From Streptococcus suis (lineage in GTDB: Bacteria; Bacillota; Bacilli; Lactobacillales; Streptococcaceae), in contig NZ_POIZ01000049.1 of NCBI RefSeq assembly GCF_002960425.1, positions 1 through 39,174 on the forward strand: a stretch of 39,174 nt of DNA. The letters are read 5' to 3'. Below are positions 1 to 7,026 of the stretch, one piece after another. The notes beneath the pieces are model-generated. The model was not told the DNA's origin and searched no databases. It worked only from the letters and a program-made list of their open reading frames with translations. Made by a program: the position numbers and the translations under genes. Each line of letters starts with the position of its first letter. Positions within the stretch are counted from its first letter, which is position 1.

Positions 1-102
1 AGAACCCTCGACTTAACAAGACACCTCTACTTTATCATCTTGAGAATGAAAAAAGTAGTGACTACTCTCTCCCGTCGGAGATTTCTTCACTACTAATCTT
101 AG

Positions 103-528
103 TATGTTTTTGTCCAGCAAACAATAGGAGAGAATACAGCCAGTAGAGTTCAAAACAACTTTGAAACCATCTCGTTTTTAATGAAAAAACTAGCCAGCAG
201 TCAGGCATTTGTTCGATTAGAAGATACTTTTTATTTAAGAGATGCGATTATCTCAGGTCTTGCCTGCTTTGAACTGGTAGAATATTATGACGATGCCCCT
301 ATCTATATTGATTGTCTTCGTGGAATAATGGAAGAGACGCAAGATTATCAAAAGAAACCTCTCTTGTTTATGCTGGAATGGAAAACGGCTTTGAAATTGG
401 AGGGGAATTATGAAAAAGCTGAAAAAGTTTACCAGTCAGCCAAATTGTTTGCTCAGGTCATTGGAAATGACTATCTGGCACAGAAATTAGCAGAGGAGTG
501 GCAAGAAGATTTGAAAAAATATTTGTAA
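103..528 (+). pseudogene. Rgg/ComR-family transcriptional regulator, C-terminal remnant
   Basis: Only the helical C-terminal, TPR-like peptide-sensing half of an Rgg/ComR-type regulator is readable; the DNA-binding helix-turn-helix is absent. The frame is open from 103, with in-frame stops at 94 and 100; the first ATG is at 181 and has no good ribosome binding site. The translated helices, such as YEKAEKVYQSAKLFAQVIGN followed by an EEWQEDLKK tail, resemble the ends of ComR/ScuR-type proteins. A different frame (from base 3) is open up to about 146, so a one-base insertion in the T5 run near 107-111 could explain the break, but that upstream part is not recognisable. The gene stands just upstream, on the same strand, of a ComR-box-like palindrome and a bacteriocin gene, the usual place for such a regulator. 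Family call moderately sure; loss of function inferred, because the window starts inside the locus. Confidence 0.55.
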
Positions 529-562
529 CTCTAATTTATCGGTGACATGAATGTCATCGCTG

Positions 563-604
563 AAAGACCTAAAAGATGAGATTGTTCGTCTTTTAGGTCT
601 TTTT
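563..604 (+). terminator. Rho-independent terminator after the regulator remnant
   Basis: A 14-bp perfect stem (563-576 with 589-602) with a 12-nt loop runs into a T tract. It separates the regulator from the peptide/bacteriocin transcript. Confidence 0.8.
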
Positions 605-646
605 CTATCTCTTTATTACTTTTTAGGGTTTGAAGAGTATTTTTTG

Positions 647-662
647 ATGACATTGCTGTCAT
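647..662 (+). promoter_or_regulatory. ComR/Rgg-box-like palindrome
   Basis: ATGACA-TTGC-TGTCAT is a perfect 6-bp inverted repeat. Its core GACA-N4-TGTC is the arrangement of the streptococcal ComR (XIP) box. It directly abuts the -35 hexamer of the next promoter, where an activator of this family would bind. That the remnant regulator, or a paralogue elsewhere, is the binder is inference. Confidence 0.5.
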
Positions 663-690
663 TGGTGATTTTGTAGAAAGTAGATATACT
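662..690 (+). promoter_or_regulatory. Promoter of the peptide/bacteriocin transcript
   Basis: TTGGTG (662-667), a 17-nt spacer and TATACT (685-690). Transcription would start near 697 and cover the small peptide ORF and then the bacteriocin gene. Confidence 0.6.
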
Positions 691-725
691 CATAATGTAA
701 ATAAAATTAAAGGAGTTAAGAAAGT

Positions 726-782
726 ATGTTTGGCTATTTCAAAATTTTGGATATTTCAGGTTGGTGGATAAAGAGAGGATAG
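726..782 (+). CDS. Candidate 18-residue Trp-Trp signalling peptide (SHP/ComS-like)
   Basis: A short ORF encodes MFGYFKILDISGWWIKRG, preceded by AAAGGAG (709-715) ten bases upstream. It lies between an Rgg/ComR-like remnant with a GACA-N4-TGTC box and a bacteriocin gene. Known ComS/XIP pheromones of one class carry a Trp-Trp pair, and SHP peptides are encoded beside their Rgg. The basic IKRG tail after the Trp pair is not typical of mature XIP, so C-terminal trimming or a different role is possible. No homologue is recognised by name. It could also be a chance ORF in a leader; the good ribosome binding site and context argue otherwise. Confidence 0.45.
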   Translation: MFGYFKILDISGWWIKRG

Positions 783-882
783 AAAATGAGATGTATTTTT
801 GAAAAGGTGTATATTCCGTGATAGGAAGTTAGACCTAAAAAATAAACAATAAAACAGAAAAAAACAAAAGGAGAAAATTAAA

Positions 883-1176
883 ATGAAAAAGACACTTAAA
901 AAATTTGCACTCATTGCAGGACTTGCAGCAACAATTGGCGGAACAGCAGTAGCTTCAGCGGCTGTACAGTATCCTGGTGGAGGAGTTTGGACGTACGGAG
1001 CAGCAAATGGTGGCGCCTATTCAAACTATTATCACAGCAGTCGCTACCATAGTTCAACAGTTGTAAGTAGATGGACTGGTGCCTCAAGTAAAGGGTATGC
1101 ACAGGCAGGACAGACCTCTCGTGCATGGATTAGTACAAAACGTGGAGAGCAAGCAGCTTTCTATTACAACTATTAA
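883..1176 (+). CDS. Lactococcin 972 family bacteriocin precursor
   Basis: A 97-residue secreted peptide with a Sec signal (basic KKTLKK, hydrophobic core, cleavage after ASA near residue 26). The mature part follows the lactococcin 972 pattern: Gly-rich start with GVWTYG, then YSNYYHSSRYHSSTVV, and the closing Lys/Arg-rich stretch ending in AAFYYNY. In the family these peptides are secreted unmodified, bind lipid II and block septum formation. Ribosome binding site AAAAGGAG lies upstream at the usual distance. The next two genes encode the expected partners, a large membrane protein and an ABC ATPase. Confidence 0.88.
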   Translation: MKKTLKKFALIAGLAATIGGTAVASAAVQYPGGGVWTYGAANGGAYSNYYHSSRYHSSTVVSRWTGASSKGYAQAGQTSRAWISTKRGEQAAFYYNY

Positions 1177-1187
1177 CATAGTACATT

Positions 1188-1221
1188 TTGCTTGGGACTA
1201 CTTTCTGTAGTTTCCAAGCAA
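1188..1221 (+). promoter_or_regulatory. Intercistronic hairpin after the bacteriocin gene
   Basis: A long stem-loop pairs TTGCTTGG with CCAAGCAA and continues with ACTAC/GTAGT. No T run follows, so it more likely sets transcript stability or attenuates read-through into the membrane partner than fully terminating. It would favour more bacteriocin than downstream product. Confidence 0.55.
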
Positions 1222-1237
1222 TTCTTTGGAGGAGACG

Positions 1238-3268
1238 ATGAAACGTTTATTTATTCTAGTATCGACCGTATTGGTAGCGATTTACCTGGGTATTTCTTTG
1301 GCTGGTCAGGTTAGTCTTGTAGAGTTTGGCTCTTACAAGGCAGTGGATGTCATCGGGAAAGATACCAATAGACAGACAGCCAATCGTGACCAGGTGACAG
1401 AGGTCTTGACCGACTTGGCAGATGAGCATAAGAGTGTGATTGCTAGACGGATTGTCGAGCCTAATGCTTCTGGGGAAACCAGTTTTACCTACGCTATCTA
1501 TGGTAGCGGACAGGTTCCAGAAGGTTTGACCGTTTCCTCCAAGGAAAGTGCTGAAACCAGCGACTTGGTCAGTTCTTATCTGATTGTTTCAGGTGATTTG
1601 GACAACCAAGTCTTGAAAGAAAGTTTGGAATCACTGGGTTACAGTGGCATGGTCCATCATGGTTATTCTCTTTTTAGCATCTTCCTGTCCACAGTCGTTT
1701 CAGAAGTGGCCATACTGAGCTTCTTTGTCTTTCTCTTGACCTTCATGGCTCTCACCTTAATCTATCGGATTAAGACTTTACGATTTGCAGGGATTCGTCT
1801 GATTTCTGGTCAAGATTTTTTACAGGTGGTGGCTCGACCTTTATGGGAGGATGTCCGTCAGATTACGGTAGCTACATTGGTGGGGGCTATAATCGGACTT
1901 CTTATTCTCTATCTTCAAGCTGGATTTTTACCATCTATCTTGCAGGTCTTCTTCCTGGGACTTTTCCTCTATGCACTGGCTCTTGCTAGTATTTCTGTCC
2001 TACTTAGCCTGGTGTATTTACTAGGGTTGAGGCACAATAGCTTGGTTGATTTGCTCAAGGGAAAACTTCCTCTCAAACGGATGTTGGCTATGATGATGGT
2101 TGGGCAACTGCTGGCTATTTTGGTAGTAGGTTTTAGCACTGGCCGTCTATTGCAGGGCTATCAGGAAATCCGCTTGCTGGAACAGGCTCAGGAAGAATGG
2201 GCATTGAGAGATGACTATTACAAATCTGTTTTTAGTTACAGCTCTGCTATGATGTCTGAAGAGGAAGTCGCCCAGCAGAATAAAAAGTGGCGGGAGTTTG
2301 CCAAGGGACAGCTAGAAGCTGGGTCGGCTCTATTTGTGAAAAGCAATGTAGACCAGTATCTCTTTGGTAGTGATGTGGATCCAGAGGGCAATCGCCTGAC
2401 GGATTATAGTCCTCGTGGCAATGTCCTCTATGTAACGCCAGCATATCTGACCGAGCAGAAGGTGGCAGTGGATACCGCATTCTTGGAGAAGATGAATCAC
2501 TTGAGCTTAGGGGAGTATGGCTTGATTTTGCCAGAGAGCTTACGACATCAAGCGAAGCAAGTAGAGGAGATGTTTCAGGCAGAATTAGAAGGATTTTCTC
2601 GTGAAAGCTTGGAAGCAGGTAGCCAGCAGTTATTTGATACCAAGCTCAGTCTGACCTATACAGATAGCGGTCACCAGCGCTTCCTCTATAATGACGGTGA
2701 GCGTAGCCAGCTTCAGTATCTGACAGATCCGATTATTGTTGTCTTAACTCCGAAGTCCACTGGTACAACTCCGATTTCCGATATGTTCTGGGGAACCAGT
2801 GTTGATGTGGGGATGAAGTTTAAGGACTATCAGGCTACGATTGAAGCTATGAAGGAGCAGGGGGTGTATAACTGGGTGTCATATTTGGTCAATCATCGTT
2901 TGACCTTTATGGGTGTCTTGAACACCAAGCGGACAGAGTTTTATTCGCTACTCATTGGCACTGTCTTGACTTTAGCAACGGCTATTTTGCTCTTTGATGC
3001 CATGAACTTGCTCTATTTTGAGCAATTCAGACGAGAAATTTTTATCAAGCGCTTGGCAGGAATGACCTTCCGTGAGCTTCATGGACACTATCTCTTGGGA
3101 CAACTGGGGGTATTTGTAGTGGGTTTACTTGCATCAGTTTGGTTGACGAGTAATCTTGTTATGAGTACTTTGGCAGTGGGCTTGCTTGCTGTCAATGCCA
3201 TGGTGATATTGAAACTGCAAGATAAAAAAGAACAGACTGCCAATGTCGCAGTATTGAAAGGACAATAA
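1238..3268 (+). CDS. Lactococcin-972 locus integral membrane protein (DUF1430-type)
   Basis: A 676-residue membrane protein of the bacteriocin-associated integral membrane (bact_immun_7tm/DUF1430) family that always travels with lactococcin-972 peptides and an ABC ATPase; together they are thought to give immunity or export. Topology seen: an N-terminal membrane helix (4-26), an extracytoplasmic domain (about 30-145), a block of membrane helices (about 150-310), a second soluble domain (about 320-560) and closing helices (about 570-660), the arrangement of FtsX/MacB-like permeases. The start at 1238 is chosen because GGAGGAG lies six bases upstream. The ATPase begins two bases after its stop. 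The permease is intact although its ATPase is not. Confidence 0.82.
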   Translation: MKRLFILVSTVLVAIYLGISLAGQVSLVEFGSYKAVDVIGKDTNRQTANRDQVTEVLTDLADEHKSVIARRIVEPNASGETSFTYAIYGSGQVPEGLTVSSKESAETSDLVSSYLIVSGDLDNQVLKESLESLGYSGMVHHGYSLFSIFLSTVVSEVAILSFFVFLLTFMALTLIYRIKTLRFAGIRLISGQDFLQVVARPLWEDVRQITVATLVGAIIGLLILYLQAGFLPSILQVFFLGLFLYALALASISVLLSLVYLLGLRHNSLVDLLKGKLPLKRMLAMMMVGQLLAILVVGFSTGRLLQGYQEIRLLEQAQEEWALRDDYYKSVFSYSSAMMSEEEVAQQNKKWREFAKGQLEAGSALFVKSNVDQYLFGSDVDPEGNRLTDYSPRGNVLYVTPAYLTEQKVAVDTAFLEKMNHLSLGEYGLILPESLRHQAKQVEEMFQAELEGFSRESLEAGSQQLFDTKLSLTYTDSGHQRFLYNDGERSQLQYLTDPIIVVLTPKSTGTTPISDMFWGTSVDVGMKFKDYQATIEAMKEQGVYNWVSYLVNHRLTFMGVLNTKRTEFYSLLIGTVLTLATAILLFDAMNLLYFEQFRREIFIKRLAGMTFRELHGHYLLGQLGVFVVGLLASVWLTSNLVMSTLAVGLLAVNAMVILKLQDKKEQTANVAVLKGQ

Positions 3269-3269
3269 G

Positions 3270-3685
3270 ATGATTGAGATTCAGGGATTGAAAAAGAGTT
3301 TTCAACAACGGGTGATTTTTTCTGATTTGAATATGAAGCTTGAAAAAGGGAAAATATATGCCTTGATTGGTAAAAGTGGCAGTGGCAAGACGACCTTGTT
3401 GAATATGCTGGCTAAGCTGGAAGCTGCTGATGGGGGGCGGATTATGTATCAGGGACAGGATTTGTCCACCTTATCTTCTCAGGTTTTCTTTCGGCAGGAG
3501 ATGGGCTATCTGTTTCAACATTTTGGCTTGTTGGAAAATCAGTCCATCAGAGAGAATTTGGACTTGGGATTTGTTGGACAGAATTAAAAAATGACAAGCG
3601 TGTGATTGTCATTGCGACCCACAATCCTGCTATTTGGGAAAAGGCAGATGTGGTCATTGATATGAAGGAGATTGGACATGGATAA
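3270..3685 (+). pseudogene. Lactococcin-972 locus ABC transporter ATPase, internally deleted
   Basis: The first 105 codons encode a normal ABC start: Walker A GKSGSGKTT near residue 35 and a Q-loop YLFQHFGLL near residue 88. The frame then stops at 3585. A second frame, from about 3584 to 3685, carries the normal C-terminus, with the H-loop in VIVIATHNPAIWEKADVVID. Missing between them are the LSGGQ signature, Walker B and D-loop, roughly 75-95 residues by comparison with about 210-residue family members. The product cannot form a working ATP sandwich. The deletion probably broke immunity/export unless another ATPase substitutes. Confidence 0.85.
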
Positions 3686-3977
3686 AAAGTTTCATTACTA
3701 TAGAGTGCCAGAATATATGATCGGACGTAGAAAGATGGATATGCTGGTCATTGAAAATTTGACGGATAACTTGATGTTGTATCAAGTTCGGGTAAATGGG
3801 TATTTGCTGGACTTTGTTAGTGCAGAGGGGCGGGTAGTCAGACACTACAGGTTGAAGGATCTGCCCTTGGATGTGGAATTAACCGTAGCGGATGTGGAGG
3901 ACGATGTGGATTTGACCTTACCGGAAAATCTGACCTACCGCCAATTTGATTTTTTCCAAAATATCGCCAACAAATAA
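3678..3977 (+). CDS. Small hypothetical protein of the bacteriocin operon
   Basis: A 99-residue soluble protein, no signal peptide or membrane helix, acidic in its second half (a VEDDVD stretch near residue 75). The start at 3678 is preceded by AAGGAG and overlaps the end of the ATPase remnant (ATGGATAA), so it was translationally coupled to it. I do not recognise the family. Position suggests an accessory or immunity role in the lactococcin-972 locus; that is inference. Confidence 0.6.
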   Translation: MDKKFHYYRVPEYMIGRRKMDMLVIENLTDNLMLYQVRVNGYLLDFVSAEGRVVRHYRLKDLPLDVELTVADVEDDVDLTLPENLTYRQFDFFQNIANK

Positions 3978-3981
3978 AAGT

Positions 3982-4015
3982 ATCTCCTCTAGGTTAGACT
4001 TAGAGGAGATTGTTC
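3982..4015. terminator. Bidirectional terminator between convergent genes
   Basis: A 10-bp stem (3982-3991 with 4001-4010) sits between the end of the bacteriocin operon and the end of the minus-strand gene. The T-rich flank is modest on the plus strand. Confidence 0.6.
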
Positions 4016-4210
4016 TTATTTCTTCTGCCTACGGACATAGAGCCAGTAGCTAATCCAGTAGTAGATGGTATAGAGCAGGGCAGCAACAAGGCTCCAAAAA
4101 CCGATAGCACCCAAAATATTAGTGAGGTCAGGGGAGAGTAATTTTGCAAATAGATAAAAGAGTAGGTAGAGATAAAAGTATAGCCAGTAGTATTTTTTGA
4201 AATGTTTCAT
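4016..4210 (-). CDS. Small two-helix membrane protein
   Basis: A 64-residue protein with two hydrophobic segments (about 8-25 and 34-55) separated by a short polar loop, with basic ends (MKHFKKYY and RRQKK). The start at 4210 (ATG) is preferred over the GTG at 4213 because AAGGAGG lies seven bases upstream of the ATG. No family recognised. It faces the bacteriocin operon tail to tail; an immunity role is only a guess. Confidence 0.6.
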   Translation of the reverse strand: MKHFKKYYWLYFYLYLLFYLFAKLLSPDLTNILGAIGFWSLVAALLYTIYYWISYWLYVRRQKK

Positions 4211-4338
4211 CACTGTTCCTCCTTGCCATTTTTCTTTATTATAGCATTTTAATATATATTTTTCAACTTGTTCACAAAATCACATTGACAAAGCATGGTT
4301 TTTGGAGTAGAATAAGACTAAAATTAGGAGGTGCTTAT

Positions 4339-4860
4339 ATGAAAAGACCAATTCATCTGTATGTTTTTGTGATACTATCCAGTATTGCCAGTATCTTGAG
4401 GCTATTCAGTTCCTTTGTTTCGACCTTTAACGAGGAGCAACTTCGTTCGTCTATGCAGGGGGCTGTTGGGATTGATGTGGAAGAGTTAATTCTTGTTTCG
4501 CGCGAAACAGCCAATCTTCAGAATGGTATGATTCAAAAGATAGTAGCGGTGGTCTTGTTTGGGCTACTGATTGCGGTCATTGTTTTCCTATTCATGAAGA
4601 AAAATGAGCTGGCTTCCTATCTCTACATTGGCTATCTCTTCTCAACCTTGTTGCTGAATACCTATAACTACCTCGCAAGTAAAGGGATTGCGCAACTCTA
4701 CTCAGATGCAGCCTTTCGTGATGTGACAGCAGCAACTATGTTAGGGGGCTACATTATCAATATTGTCTTATTTGCTATTTATTTTGGTGTGACGGTGTTC
4801 TTCCATTTACGTAAGCCAAAGGAACAGCCAAGTACAGCCATCAACGCTACCGATATTTAG
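4339..4860 (+). CDS. Hypothetical four-helix membrane protein
   Basis: A 173-residue protein with hydrophobic segments near residues 8-28, 68-88, 94-112 and 137-160, a periplasmic-side polar loop after the first, and a basic, Pro-rich tail. The start is set by TTAGGAGG just upstream of the ATG at 4339; the frame stays open upstream but without a start signal. I cannot name the family. It is followed by a bidirectional hairpin. Confidence 0.6.
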   Translation: MKRPIHLYVFVILSSIASILRLFSSFVSTFNEEQLRSSMQGAVGIDVEELILVSRETANLQNGMIQKIVAVVLFGLLIAVIVFLFMKKNELASYLYIGYLFSTLLLNTYNYLASKGIAQLYSDAAFRDVTAATMLGGYIINIVLFAIYFGVTVFFHLRKPKEQPSTAINATDI

Positions 4861-4868
4861 TCATTAAA

Positions 4869-4909
4869 AAAACTGCATGGTTCATAGTGACCCTGCAGTT
4901 TCTTTGTTT
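4869..4909. terminator. Bidirectional terminator
   Basis: Stem AAACTGCA/TGCAGTTT with T runs on both sides. It serves the membrane protein gene on the plus strand and the CHAP-domain gene on the minus strand. Confidence 0.75.
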
Positions 4910-6700
4910 TTATGGAATGGCAATATAGCGACGGGCTCCGGAATAGCTGACATAGCTAATCCATTGACGGCCTTCGGCTGTGATGATTCGATCATAGCGG
5001 ACACTTTGTCCGATGTCATAGTGGAATAAGATAGGTGAAGCAAGGCTCGGACTATTACGGATGGCTAGTCTGGATTTAAAAATATAAGTTCCAGAAGAAG
5101 GTAGGTAGCTGGTAGGTATGGATGTAGTAGAAAGTTGAGTTGTTGTACTTCCTATAAAGTCAATCTGATTTGCAGCATCTGTGAAATAGACGTGGATATG
5201 GTATTTTCCGCTATCATTTTTATGCTTGCTAGCTAGGACCTTCACCTTGTAGCTGCCATCACTTTGTCGTTGAGCAGGATACCAAATGAGATCATCTTGA
5301 CCTCCTCGATCGGACCAAACCGGCACAGATACGGCTGTAATTTCTTTAGGAGATCTTGCCCCAGTTATAAGTACCTCAAAACTACCTTCTGCTTGATTGA
5401 TATTTGTAATCTGGATAGTTCCCTGAGGTTTGGTAGGAGTTGTTCCAATAGGCTGCTGAGGTGTAGGGCTTGCTTGTACCTGCTTGATAGGAATGTAGCG
5501 TCGTTGACCACTATAGCTGAGGTAACTAATCCATTGGTAGCCATCAGCTGTCAGAACCCTATCGTAGCGTACGCTCTCGCCAGCATAATAGTAATCCAAA
5601 GTTGAGCTAGATTGCTTGGCTTGGGCCTTGATTGGTGCTTGCTGGGTAAAGGTATAGGTGCCGCTATTTGCTAAGCCAGTTGCCTGAGTGGCTGCAGGGC
5701 TGGTCTGACTGACAGGAGAGCCAGCCAAATCCTTGAAGTGAATATAGCCGCTGACGGAGTTTTTATGAATCAGTCGTCGACTGTAAGTGAAGCGAGGACT
5801 GTAGTTGTATTCTTCGATTTCAACCATATCCCCTTGGATACTGCTTACCCAAGCAACGTGCATGGGAGAGGTCCACCAAGCCACTGCTCCCACTGCAGGA
5901 TTCATATCGACACGATAGCCTTCACGTTGAGCTCGGTAGCCCCAGGCATCCGCATTGCCATAAGCTGGCGGAATTTCAAAACCATTGACTTTGCTCAGGC
6001 GAAAGGCTACAAAAGAAGTACATTGGCGGGTGTAGAGCCTCCAGGGATCAATAGCATCAACAGCTGTGTAAGGGTAGTCATCTCCCAAGGCACTTGTGGA
6101 GCTAGAACGTGTGCTGGCGGTACGGGTTTGAGAGCTTATACGATTTCTGTTGGTATTGGCTTGGGTTTGTGTAGTGCTTCTTTGGGAAATAGCAGAGCTG
6201 GTTGAAGCTGTTCGAGTGCTAGCTTGTTGGTTGTTATTTGTCTGCCTAGTTTGGTTATGGCTTTCCTGTGAAACAGATGGAGCCTGTTGGGAACTTGCTG
6301 GACTAGTTTGACTGGTTGATGGAATGCCTCCTTGGGCTTGCTGGCTTGATGAGGAAGGTGTTCCTGTTTCAATCTTTTCTGGAGAGATTTGCCCGGTCTG
6401 TTCAGGGCTGATAGGACTAGTAGTAGGATTGGTACTTGTTTGATTGGTTTTAGCTTGGTTTGTTTCTGTTTGGGTGACTGTTTGACTGACTTGACGTTCT
6501 GCTTCTTGTCCAGTAGAACTGCTTGTTGTGGTCTGGACGGTAGCTAAGCCTGCGCTTGTACTTGTTTCTGTTCCTGTGTTGGCACTAGCGACTGGTCCCG
6601 TTGCCAAACAAGCGTAGGCTAGTAGGACGGAGGCAGCGCCTAGAGAATAGGTGCGGATAGAAAAGCGTGGTTGGTTTGTTGAAAGTGCTTGTTGTGTCAT
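4910..6700 (-). CDS. Secreted CHAP-domain cell-wall hydrolase with SH3 and Bsp-like repeats
   Basis: A 596-residue exported protein. Residues 1-40 are a YSIRK-like signal (FSIRTYSLGAASVLL). Residues 41-200 are a Ser/Thr/Gln-rich spacer. A CHAP domain follows (about 205-325) with the catalytic Cys in RQCTSFVAF, His in MHVAWV and an acidic EIEEYN. Then an SH3_5 wall-binding unit (about 345-415), one GBS Bsp-like repeat (about 427-515) and a second SH3_5 unit ending the protein. CHAP enzymes cut peptidoglycan stem peptides as amidase or endopeptidase. No LPXTG anchor is visible, so wall attachment would be non-covalent. AAAGGAG precedes the ATG. A MITE-like element lies just upstream of its promoter region. 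Confidence 0.85.
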   Translation of the reverse strand: MTQQALSTNQPRFSIRTYSLGAASVLLAYACLATGPVASANTGTETSTSAGLATVQTTTSSSTGQEAERQVSQTVTQTETNQAKTNQTSTNPTTSPISPEQTGQISPEKIETGTPSSSSQQAQGGIPSTSQTSPASSQQAPSVSQESHNQTRQTNNNQQASTRTASTSSAISQRSTTQTQANTNRNRISSQTRTASTRSSSTSALGDDYPYTAVDAIDPWRLYTRQCTSFVAFRLSKVNGFEIPPAYGNADAWGYRAQREGYRVDMNPAVGAVAWWTSPMHVAWVSSIQGDMVEIEEYNYSPRFTYSRRLIHKNSVSGYIHFKDLAGSPVSQTSPAATQATGLANSGTYTFTQQAPIKAQAKQSSSTLDYYYAGESVRYDRVLTADGYQWISYLSYSGQRRYIPIKQVQASPTPQQPIGTTPTKPQGTIQITNINQAEGSFEVLITGARSPKEITAVSVPVWSDRGGQDDLIWYPAQRQSDGSYKVKVLASKHKNDSGKYHIHVYFTDAANQIDFIGSTTTQLSTTSIPTSYLPSSGTYIFKSRLAIRNSPSLASPILFHYDIGQSVRYDRIITAEGRQWISYVSYSGARRYIAIP

Positions 6701-6738
6701 TCAGACTCCTTTGAAAAAAATATTTTGTAGAGGTCTTA

Positions 6739-6898
6739 GAACCTGTATTCACAAGTAAAGTGCTTTTAGATAAGAGATCGTTTTTTGCTAATCAAGGCAG
6801 TTTTTTGAGGGAATACTGACTGTATTTTGAAAAAAACGAACGATGAGTAGCTGGAAAACTAGCCTTAGGTGAACGTGCTGAACTGTGAATACAGGTTC
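6739..6898. repeat. MITE-like element with 15-bp terminal inverted repeats
   Basis: GAACCTGTATTCACA (6739-6753) is repeated exactly in inverted form at 6884-6898. The element is 160 bp and is flanked on both sides by TTA, a possible 3-bp target duplication. Inside are a second, imperfect inverted pair (TCGTTTTTTG near 6778, AAAAAAACGA near 6830) and no ORF. The rest of the 6701-7026 gap holds the CHAP gene leader and the argS terminator. The mobilising transposase is not in this window. Confidence 0.65.
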
Positions 6899-6992
6899 TT
6901 ACTCCCCCTCGCTAAATCTATTCGCACTTGTCTGATAATTTTTGAGAATTTTTATTTATTTCCTGGAGCATATTAGTTATCAACAAGGAAAA

Positions 6993-7017
6993 ATCCTCAA
7001 CCTGTAAGATTGAGGAT
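6993..7017 (-). terminator. argS terminator
   Basis: ATCCTCAA/TTGAGGAT stem followed by TTTTT on the minus strand, just past the argS stop. Confidence 0.75.
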
Positions 7018-7026
7018 AGAATGCTA

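Noticed and set aside
5738..6205. Plus-strand open frame of 155 codons opposite the CHAP gene
   Set aside because: It is a shadow of the Ser/Thr-rich and CHAP coding sequence on the other strand; no start signal.
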